Made by a program: the position numbers and the translations under genes
Assembly (NCBI GenBank): GCA_030015575.1
Contig: CM057338.1
Coordinates: forward strand, 309,321,827 to 309,385,826
Origin: Agapanthus africanus
Lineage: Eukaryota > Streptophyta > Magnoliopsida > Asparagales > Amaryllidaceae
Reading direction: 5' to 3'
Length of the DNA stretch: 64,000 nt
In this document: one piece after another, positions 1 to 8,652 of the stretch
Numbering within the stretch: position 1 is the stretch's first letter
Layout of the letters: each line of letters begins with the position of its first letter
Notes under the pieces: model-generated
What the model was told of the DNA's origin: nothing
What the model saw: only the letters and a program-made list of their open reading frames with translations
Databases searched by the model: none

Positions 1-600
1 CCATCTTCAGAACTTTTGCTTTCAGAGCCCTGCTCTTGTTTTTAAGAACTTTAGAGCCCTGCTCTCATTTCTTTTCAAGAACTTCAGAGTTCAAATTTTA
101 GAACATTTTAGGTAAAATTTAACTTAAATTAAATTAAATTAAATTAATTTTAATCAACAGAGCCTTGCTCTTATAGATCTTTGATCTAAAGAAACCCCCT
201 TTGGGGTTTCACCAACAGAGCCTTGCTCTCAAGAATCCATAGATCTACAGAGATCTTGTTTCATGGGTGTTAACCAATGAACAGAGCTTTGCTCTTGGAT
301 CAAATGTAGATCTTTTTGATCTGAAAAATGAAGAACTCCTAAGAGTTTTCATGGATCTTTAAGATCCCAAATTTTTTAATTTTTTCAAGAGTTAAATTTT
401 TCTTTTGATGGATCTTTCCATCATTATTACAGAGCTAGACTCTTTTAGGGAATTTTATTCCCTTGAGACCAGAGTTTGACAAATGTCACTCTGTGACAGA
501 GCTTTGCTATGAAAGAGGAGATTTTCTTCTTGTCTCTAGGGATTTCTCATTAATGAGAATATTCTCTTAGGGATCTCTTCATTAATTGACAGTCTAATCC
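1..600 (-). repeat. Hairpin-rich LTR-like sequence (possible truncated 3' LTR)
   Basis: This stretch has no credible coding frame. It is filled with short perfect inverted repeats such as AGAGCcttGCTCT (several copies), AGATCtttGATCT, AAACCCCctttGGGGTTT and GGATCtttaaGATCC. The same style of sequence, including the CAGAGCTTTGCTCT element, lies in the three recognisable LTRs of the Tat-like family in this window (12138-14926, 6179-8652, 42017-44822). Its place just beyond the internal region of the minus-strand element makes it a candidate 3' LTR cut by the window edge. I could not find a TG...CA boundary, so this assignment is an inference. Confidence 0.4.
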
Positions 601-689
601 AATGATGGGGCTGTCTTATTAACTGATGCACTGTCATCCAGATTTTGTGGGTCCCCCTTTAGTCCCCTACCCACTGCATTGCAGTGTGT

Positions 690-696
690 TATAAAT
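690..696 (+). promoter_or_regulatory. Candidate TATA box for the plant-mobile-domain gene
   Basis: TATAAAT lies 64-70 bp upstream of the ATG at 760, a spacing that fits a plant core promoter. A competing reading is that the pyrimidine-rich stretch ending in CCGCAG at 754 is a 3' splice site, so that the ATG exon is not the first exon. The sequence alone does not decide between them. Confidence 0.25.
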
Positions 697-759
697 CTTA
701 AAATGCCAAGCGTTGGAATTACAACACTGACGGCTGATTTTTGTCCCTCCGCAGGAAAC

Positions 760-3700
760 ATGTCTGCTGATTTGTCTTTCCCGTTTGTTCGCTCGGAGGG
801 AGGATTTCCCCAGGCACCAGTGGACCGAGAGGTGCTCGCTCTCATCAAGGATCATGACCCCGAGCACAAGAACCTTCACCTATGGGATAGGTGGTATAAT
901 GAGATCATCCAGGGTCGCCGAAGCTTCGGTTCCGCTATGCCGTCTGAACCCATATTTTCGATCCCCTATGCGGATGAACCCCCGGTGAAGTATGCTATTG
1001 AGGTCAAAGACTGGAATTCGGATGATCTTCTCCTGGCTGCGATTGGTGCCATTCCCGTGCAGTCGCCACCGGCAATAAACATTTTGGGGAGGCGAATATG
1101 TCAGGGTGAGGCACGCCCTTGGGGACAGGCTTACAACATTGGATTGACCCCGCGACCACCCGCCGGATATTTACAGTGGTCCAGGTACATCCTATCGGCG
1201 AAGAGGACTCATCTAATGAAGATTGGTTTGTACTTGGCAATCTACGTCTCGCTTTTTGAGTACCCCTCTCCTCCCACGTGGTGGATTAAGGATTTCATTG
1301 AACAATGGAATATCCCCACTCACACCTTCCTTATGACGGACAGGGAAGTCTCCATCTCCCTGGAAGAGTTTGCTGAAATCTCGGGTCTGCCGATGAGGGG
1401 GGAGCATTACGAGGAGCTGCTTCCTCCTGACAAATACGTCTTCGCCACCAAGCCGCTGGTGTTTGATCTGACGCCGGAGAATGCTATTCAGCACCAGTTT
1501 CCGGGCTTGGTGAAGGTGCTGAGCATATATGAAGGGCTCTATCTGGAATCAGGCGTCCGGGGAGTCAGTTTCGCAGATTTTATCACCCGCTTCATTCGAC
1601 CGGAGTTTCTGTCGGAGCGGAGCGAGAAGTTCGCCAAGCTTGATGACCCTTTCGGCTTCGGCTTGGACCGTTGACCAACATCGGAAGACAATCAAAAGGA
1701 TTTTTATCTCCCCGGCGCCGCCGTCATAGCCTTGTCAGAAATCGCCGTCCCGGGCATGGATGAGGAGACCTTTTTTGTAGGGTTCCTGGGATTGTGGCTG
1801 TGCAGCTTCGCGCTCCCCATGCACCCGCGCCACATGCGGCCGTCCGTTTTTTACCCAGCGCATCGGATGGTGGATGGCCTGCAGTTGACAATAGGAATCG
1901 CCGGGTTGGCTCACCTATATAATGGACTTAGCGTGGCGGCGGACGCTAATGAACCTGGGGTGAAGCCTGCTAATTTCCCGATGCACTACTTCACCTCATG
2001 GATAGAAATGCATGTGCACGGGATGTTCGGCGTCTATAAGAGCCCTTCATTTTTTGAGAAGTGCAGACTCCCAAGAGTCATGCGGCTGGTCGGCGCATCG
2101 ATCGTGACTGCGCCTCCGCGGGAGGCTAGGGGGTTGCTCCTTCGTCCACACCTGATCGGAGCGAAGATTTCTTTTTTGGATAAAGTCATAACTATAAGCT
2201 TAGAGACTTCCAAATCGGTGGTGGCGCTGCGTGACGACTTCAAGGACGGGGCCTCTGTACTGAAAGCCCGGGAGATCCTTCACCTCTACTCCATTCGGCC
2301 GGGCTACCTGGTGTTTAGGCAGAATGAGACTGCGCTTTTCATGAGGTATAACCCCCACCGGTTCGCCCAACAATCAAGCTATCACCAGGGGATCCCGCTA
2401 GAGGCGTTTTTGGAAGAGCCCGCGGCCAGCAGGGAGGGGATACGGAGCGCAATGCACCATTTCATGCGACTGAACACGGGCTCCTACTTCTTCATCAACG
2501 ATCCAAGCTGCGTTCCCAAGGTCCTCAACTCGTACGTGGCTTGGTACGCGCATGCAATGGGTCCAGTTATCCATACGGAGAAGCGCATGCTGGTTGACCG
2601 CAAGGGTGCGCCCCCCGGCAGCGACCGTAAGGCTCCCCTGAAGCCAAGGACCCCGGTCGTTCTTTCGCTGAAAGATGCCGGAGCTGGGCCACCGCGCATG
2701 TTGAGCCCTCTGCACGGATTGCCACTTTGCGATACTGTGGATGCGCCACCAGCGCCCCATTCTCCCGTGGAGACGGTAAATGTGGTTTCGCCGGAGTCCG
2801 GCGTGGGCGCGGATATCGGGACCCGCTGCCCTAAGGTGCCTGCAAAGCGCAAGTCAATCTCGGGTGCACCCAGGGCTGGCGGGCAGAAGAGGAAGAAGAA
2901 GTCACTCCTCTCTCTCGATGCTATCCTCGGTTTAGAGCCTCAAGCCCCTCTTACCGAAGGTATAAGCGAGTATGGCAGCAGTAAGGGCTTCTCGGTAGAT
3001 CCAGCAGACACCGATCTGGCGGCCGCCATTGCGGCTTCTAAGCGATCAGCCAGACTCGAAGCGTGGTTGGATAAACTCGCTCAAGCAGGTAATCATTAGC
3101 TGCACTCTCCGTCATATTATCGCATTTTTATCATTATCTTCGACTAATGATTTCCCCCTTTTTTTTAACAGGTGTCACTACTGAAGAAGCCATCGCTGCC
3201 TCTCTACAAACCTTCCAGGAGGAGGAAAAGAAACGCGCTTTATTGGGCGTTGGTACATCTCGCCCCATTAGGTTTTTTGTCCTCTTTTCTGATGGCCAAC
3301 CTAACCTTCTTCCTTTGTCTCTTTGCAGGGGTTGCGCCAGCTGATGCGGGAACTCTCCCCGGGCCAGCTACTGAAGTCCCGGTCTCTTCGGGGCTGCCGC
3401 GAGAGCCTCAACTCGAAAAGTCGGTGAGGGATGCCTTGAAGAATTTGGAGGCATCTCTTTTCACGGACGATGACGCCTCGATGAAGGAAGCTTCGAAGAG
3501 GTCCGTCTTGATGGCTCGGGAGGAGAGAAAGCGGTTGAGGCGCGAGGCGAAGGCACGCAGAGCTGCTTTGGCCGTGGGAGCGGGCCCAAGCACCATTGTT
3601 CCCGCTGCTTCTCCTTCCGAAGAGCCCCTGGTCGGCCTGTCTACCGCTCATAGACAGGCGGTGCGTGCGATTCGGGAGGCCAATGGTCAGTCTACCTCAG

Positions 3701-3952
3701 GTAATGTGTCTTTCAAGATTTTGTTGTAAGAATTGTAAACCTATCGGTTCTTACATATCTTATCCTGCAGAGCCAAGTCCAACTGAGGGGGAGGCGAAAA
3801 CCGTCGAGCCTAAGGGGACAGAGGAAGAGGCACCGGCTGAACCCGAGCCGACGGTGGGCGATGTCGCTGGGGTCGCCGGGGGTGCCCTATTACTCGGTGA
3901 TAAGAGCAATAGTTTGGGTGTGAGACTTTGCCTGCTTGTTCGGGGTGTTTAG
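760..3952 (+). pseudogene. Plant mobile domain (PMD, aminotransferase-like) gene, four coding exons
   Basis: The protein resembles the plant mobile domain family (PF10536 type), found in host MAIN/MAIL proteins and in plant transposable elements. Visible family traits are WWIKDFIEQWNIPTHTF followed by VSISLEEFAEISGLPM, then a second half with FFVGFLGLWLCSFALP, SVFYPAHRMVDG, GLAHLYNGL and MHYFTSWIEMHVHGMFG. Exons are 760-3088, 3172-3252, 3329-3700 and 3771-3952. The introns (83, 76 and 70 bp) are GT-AG and all phase 1. The C-terminal exons are low-complexity, charged and Glu/Pro-rich. One in-frame TGA at 1672-1674 interrupts the PMD, and the frame continues unchanged after it. From about 3885 the last exon runs antisense through gag-like sequence, so the true C-terminus may be lost. 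The gene is antisense to the surrounding retroelement. The protein's biochemical role is not known. Confidence 0.75.
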
Positions 3953-4140
3953 ACTCCGGCAGTGTAAGCATCTGGTATTTTATAGCTCGGTCAAGCATCT
4001 TCTTCGTCTTGTCCCGAGGAAAAGAGTATGCTCGACTCATCTTCTTTACAAGGGACGGATCTGGACCGCTCGATTCCCGCTTGCGTGGCTTCTTAGTCCC
4101 GCTTTGTTGCTGTCGAGCGCCTTTTTCGCTTTTCGACATG
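3885..4140 (-). pseudogene. Gag-like zinc-knuckle module, truncated
   Basis: The minus strand encodes a segment containing AYSFPRDKTKKMLDRAIKY, then PNYCSYHRVIGHP. This matches the gag segment of the same element at about 9720-9580, which has YSFPRDKTRRLFELALRNR and PNYCPYHRVLGHP. The match ends abruptly at HP, where sequence antisense to the PMD gene begins. It is therefore a partial second copy of the gag C-terminal knuckle region lying downstream of the protease. It cannot make a separate protein as it stands. Whether it arose by duplication within the element or by recombination between two related elements is not visible here. Confidence 0.6.
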
Positions 4141-6178
4141 TTTCTGCCTCTGCGTCGAGCCTTTTTTTATAACAGGTTGACAGGGAGCGGCACTTTCATC
4201 TTTCGCGGCCTGTTGGTGGAGGCGTTGCATTTTGGCTTTCTCATAGATGGCCATTTCGCGGTTGTGGTTGTCTCGGACTTTTTGACCAGCTTCCCTTATA
4301 AGCCTGTTCATTTGTTCTTCGAAAGACGGACTGGGCATTTTTGCATCAGGAACTTTTACCGGTTCAGGATTAGCGTCATCCCATTGAGCATCCGCTTCTT
4401 CATTGAAGTCATGGACGACGTAACAGTCGCGGAGTAGCTCTCGTTTCTTGGACCGAATGTATCTAAGTCCGATTGTTTCCATCCTCCCACTAGGCAACTT
4501 GTGCTGAGTTCCGGGGACGTTTCAGACCCTGTCATAGAATTTGGCTTTTCAAGCGGTTTGTTTGAAGGATATCCCCTGGCGCTTTAGCAGCCTCTTCAAG
4601 CCTTCTATATAATATCTGGGCAGACGGATGGGCTGAAGCCTGTCAAGCGTAGGATCCGCGTCGTGCTAGATTTCTTTCTCCACTTTGGTTTCTTCAGAGC
4701 GGTAGAATAGAATTACCTTTTCGCCTTCTCGCCTGGGAGGGACATAGAACGTCCGCAGCTCCTCTACACTGTAGGTATTGAGCACATCCAGTTCTTTATG
4801 ATGTTTAAGTGGAACCATGGCGACTTGTAGACTTTGCTCTTCGTCAGCGGATGTTTGTATTGAAGGTCGAGCGGAAAATATAGCATGAACTTCATCTTTC
4901 GAGTCACTGCCAAAGATCAACGTAGGAGCGGATGGTCCCGGTTTGTTGTATTGGGGCGGACCCGAATAAACCATCTCCTCTTCTTTCTCGGTATCACTTC
5001 CGAAGACAGGGATGGTGGCGTTAGCCTTGTTCTCCGGCTTGTGACACCTCTCCGTGTCTTCGAAATCCGGTAAGAAGTATTTGGCATCTTCATATTTGCG
5101 GACCTCGTTCACGGAGAACGGGTTCAGTTCTCCCGTCACGGTATACTCGAGACCATCCTTAAAATATTTCATACACTGATGCTGTGTAGAAGGGATGATG
5201 TTGTACTCGTGTAACCATGGTCGGCCGAGCAGAGCATTGTAGCATGTCTTGGCGTCTATGACGTGGAACTTAATGTCCGTGACGAGTAGCCCAAAGCGTA
5301 GCGTCAGTATCACAGACCCAAGAGTTCTGGATGATTGGGAATCGAACCCGGAGATGGTGATCTTGTCCCGAGCAAGGTGCTGGACGCTCATGCAGATTTC
5401 CTTTAACACCCGCACGTTGAGGAGATTAACGGAAGACCCATTGTCAACCAAGATTTTGCCTATCTTTATATCATGGCAATACCCTAAGACATAGAGGGGG
5501 CGATTGTGTTCGCACGTCCCTAAGAGAAGGTCTTCATCACCGAAAGTGACATCGGCCGTGTGCACTTCTTCCAATTCATCCTTCATCTTTTCTTCGGCGA
5601 GAAAAGCTTGGAATTGCTCCGGCTCCTGTAGTGCCTTGATTAATGAATCCCTTGCCTCTTTTGATAGTAAAAGGGCGTCAAGAATGCTGAGCTGCGAGGG
5701 TAGCTTCCTCAGATGCGCTAGAACGTTGTAATCCATCTTATTTTTCTTCGGCGGGTCCTTGGTGGCTAGCTCTTCCATGACTTGGTCATCTAAGGCGATA
5801 TCCTCAGAGACCTTTTCTTTCCCTTTATCTTTTTTATTTGAGGGTCCGAGATTCTTTTCAGGTAGCGTACGATTACGCAGCCGGATATTTTCGCAGACCT
5901 TCGGCTTTTCTTCTTTTCCCGATGTGGACTCTTTAAAGAGGGGGCTAAGAGCCATTTCCTCGTCAGAGTCGCTCCCGAACATAAGAACTTGTGATCCCCC
6001 GGCATTAACCATGCGACAATTACCGGTAGTTCTATTAAGCCCCTCGGTCGTACCTTTCCGCTCCCGACGAGTTTTGCGCTTCTCCCGCTTGAAATGTTGT
6101 CGGTGAGAAACATATTCCTGCCACCATTTATTGAAAGCTTTGCATTCTTCAGTGGGGTGCGAAATCTTCCGATAATAC
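4093..6178 (-). pseudogene. Ty3/gypsy (Tat-like) gag-pro continuation with aspartic protease
   Basis: The reading frame enters at 6178, directly from the gag frame that stops at the solo LTR edge (8653), so the two are one interrupted gene. It first completes a zinc-knuckle-like motif (KISHPTEEC). The retroviral-type aspartic protease follows, with active-site motif ILVDNGSSVNLL and the flap/C-terminal signature YNALLGRPWLHEYNIIPS. The usual D-T-G-S is D-N-G-S here, which is common in this group. Acidic repeats of the form FGSDS(D/K)(E/D)E occur at least three times around it. In-frame stops occur near 4666, 4560 and 4525. After them the frame carries CYVVHDFNEEADAQ and MAIYEKAKMQRL, resembling gag residues around 8850. 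No reverse transcriptase, RNase H or integrase follows, so the element is internally deleted or non-autonomous. Confidence 0.8.
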
Positions 6179-6959
6179 TGTTCCCCTCCGAAAGGCGGCT
6201 AGACTTTGCGTCCATGCCTCATGTTCGGGGCAGATGCTATTTGGTTTTATCCGTTTATCTCTCCGAAGATACCAAGTTGATTTATGGCACCGTGTATCGG
6301 AGGTTTAGACGGATGCGGCCGATGTAGCAGACTTCGTCAGATTCCCCCTCAGGATGAGGGGTTTTTGATTATGGGGACGCTCTTCCCTGCAGGCGCAAGC
6401 CCCTGCAGTTAATTACGCTACCGCATCGCGGTAACAACTTTCTCCTTCTCCAGAATTTCACTTCGTGTCGTATGTGTTCATTTTTGTTTGTGGTTGCCCG
6501 TGGATTGTATACGGAGACTGAGTAATGCCGTCGCCCGTTAGGACGTGGATTAGTCCAAATCCGTATTTACTTAGATTTGGGTTTGGTGTTTTCAGTTTAA
6601 GGATGCATTAGTCGCGTTGCGGCTAAGATCAACCTAAACGTTCGTCAAGGATACGTTAGTCCTGTTTTAGACTAAGATCAACTCAACGTAGTGATTAATT
6701 TAATGTATGGCCATCGGGACTCGTCACCTCTTTGACGTCGTTGAAGGATTACAACGACATGTATCAAAGGAGCTCGGAGATGTACCCTCGAACCAGAGTT
6801 AATTGGGAGTTTTATAATCCATTTGAATATTTAAGGATACGTTAGCCGTGTTTGGGGCTAAGATCAACTTAAACGTTTGTTAAGGATACGTTAGTCCAGT
6901 TTGAGACTAAGATCAACTTAACGGGACCGTTTAGATCCGACAAAAGAGCATTTGAGCTC

Positions 6960-7240
6960 TATTGTGCCAGTTTAGGGACGTGGTGGTCCGATGTTAGTTT
7001 AGGGACGTTTCGGTCCGATATTAGTTTAAGGACGTTTCGGTCCAATATTAGTTTATGGACGTTTCGGTCCATTATTAGTTTAGGGACGTTTCGGTCCGAT
7101 ATTAGTTTAAGGACGTTTCGGTCCATTATTAGTTTAGGGACGTTTCGGTCCGATGTTAGTTTAGGGACGTTTCGGTCCGATGTTAGTTTATGGACGTTTC
7201 GGTCCGATATTAGTTTATGGACGTTTCGGTCCAATATTGG
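6960..7240. repeat. 27-bp minisatellite, about ten units
   Basis: The unit AGTTTAGGGACGTTTCGGTC plus a short AT-rich tail repeats about ten times with few changes. Each unit contains the inverted repeat GGACgtttcgGTCC. Because 27 is a multiple of three, the minus strand stays open across the array (repeating D-R-N-V-H-K-L), but nothing suggests that a protein is made. It lies in the predicted transcribed, U5-side part of the LTR. Confidence 0.9.
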
Positions 7241-7998
7241 GTGTGTGGCCGTTGGGACCCGTCACCTCTTTGACATCGTTGAGGAATTACAACGATGGAT
7301 GTCAAAGGAGTTCGGAGATGTACCCTCGAACCGGATGTAGATTGATTTAGGAGAGCCATTTTGCTCGGCCAATTTAATTTAAGGACTTATGGCCACGATT
7401 GGGCTAAGTCCAGTAAAAAAAATGTCCAACATTTCTTTTGCATTTCCTTATATTTTTATTTGGGCCTTGCCCAGAAAAGATGCAGGGCATCAATTTGTTT
7501 TGGGCTCTGTTCTTTATGAATGATGCAGAGCATCAATTTTGTTTGGGCTCAGCCCTTTTATTGCTTTGCAATTTATTTTGGCCTGCTAGGCCTTTTTGAT
7601 TTGGGCCTGGCCCTTCAAGTAATGCATTGCATTTGTGCAAAGCACCAAGAATCTTTTAGATTCAAAGAAAGGAGTGCAGAGCACTTTTTAATTTCTTGAT
7701 CTAAATTTAGATCAAAGAGAAGAAGAAAAAATCTTTTCTTTCTTTCTGTCTCAGAGAACCAGAGGTTCTCTAGCAAGTGCAAGGCACTATTTTTTTATTA
7801 TTTTTATTTATTTATTTTTTTATTGAAGATCACTGATCTTGTCTTTTAGATCAATGATCTATTCCTAAGAGAATTTTCTCTTATTTCGAAGGTTTTTACC
7901 TTCTTTTTCTTTTGTGTTCTCAAGAAGTTCTCCAGAGCTCTTTTCTCTCTTTTTTTTTTATCCAATTCTCTATATCTTTGAAATGGGGTCTAGGGTCC

Positions 7999-8007
7999 TT
8001 TTTATAG
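7999..8007 (-). promoter_or_regulatory. LTR TATA box (minus strand)
   Basis: CTATAAAAA on the minus strand sits at the position that aligns with CTATATAAA in the 12138-14926 LTR. The context is shared (CACTATA(T)AAA followed by GGNCCCTAGACCCC). Transcription would run leftward through the hairpin array and minisatellite. Confidence 0.6.
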
Positions 8008-8187
8008 TGCTCAAAAATCAGTTAAATTTGTTAAAAAGATATTTTCTGAGTGATTTGGGGAATTTTTCCCACCGTTGGATCTTTGATCCAAAGGCCCCTG
8101 TTTTACAGAAGAAATCTTCTTGTTTAAACAAGAACAGAAAAATATCCTTAAATCTTCACTCTGTTGTTGCGCAACTCACCAGCGCGT

Positions 8188-8475
8188 GACACGTGTCTCG
8201 CAGTGAAGCGCTTGCGCAACTGCGCAGACACGTGTCTCGCAGTGAAGCACTTGCGCAACAGCGCTTGCGCAACTGCGCAGACACGTGTCGCGCAGCGGTG
8301 CGCTTGCGCAGTTGTGCTTGCGCAACTGTGCAGACACGTGTCGCGCAGCCGTGCGCTTACGCAGTTGTGCTTGCGCAACTGCGCAGACACGTGTCGCGCT
8401 GCGGTACGCTTGCGCAGTTGTGCTTGCGCAACTGCGCAGACACGTGTCGCGCAGCCGTGCGCTTGCGCAGTTGAA
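8188..8475. repeat. GC-rich 53-bp tandem repeat with GACACGTGTC palindromes
   Basis: The 10-bp palindrome GACACGTGTC recurs at 8188, 8227, 8280, 8333, 8386 and 8439. From the third copy on, the spacing is exactly 53 bp. Between them lie TGCGCA, CTTGCGCAACTGCGCAG and similar self-complementary pieces. Each palindrome contains the CACGTG G-box core, a bZIP/bHLH target in plants. The array lies upstream of the LTR TATA box on the minus strand, that is in U3, so it could act as an enhancer. Open frames across it are side effects of the repeat. Confidence 0.85.
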
Positions 8476-8652
8476 CGTTGCTTATATTTTTTAAAGAGCC
8501 TTGCTCTGATTGGACGTACTGCCTTGGGCGTTGTGCTGCCGTGTCAACTTCTGACACGTGGCGCGTTGCGCGCAGCGCACGGGAACTGAAGCGTTGCTTC
8601 AAAATTTGAATTTTCAAAATTCAAGCAGAGCCTTGCTCTGATTGGGGGAACA

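Larger units (their letters stand above)
6179..8652 (-). mobile_element. Solo LTR of the Tat-like family (TSD AATAC)
   Basis: The block starts TGTTCCCCTCCG and ends GGGGGAACA, and is flanked by the 5-bp direct repeat AATAC (6174-6178 and 8653-8657). Its left 250 bp matches 12138-12430 and 42050-42330 closely, which identifies it as an LTR of the same family. A minus-strand TATA box (7999-8007) and the orientation of the sister LTR show that it is minus-oriented, with U5 at the left. It holds a 27-bp minisatellite (6960-7240), a mini-hairpin array (about 7440-7910) and a GC-rich 53-bp repeat (8188-8475). No internal element sequence is attached, so it is a recombination product (solo LTR). It interrupts the gag-pro frame of the host element. 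Confidence 0.9.

Noticed and set aside
679-759. Upstream start for the PMD protein at 679
   Set aside because: The extra 27 residues are unlike the family, and a TATA-like box (690) and a splice-acceptor-like stretch (754) fall inside, so the ATG at 760 is preferred.
6959-7234. 91-residue minus-strand open frame (repeating DRNVHKL)
   Set aside because: It is produced by the 27-bp minisatellite, a multiple of three, and has no start context or homology.
8148-8617. Several overlapping open frames rich in Cys, Arg and Ala
   Set aside because: They come from the GC-rich 53-bp repeat on both strands and in several phases.
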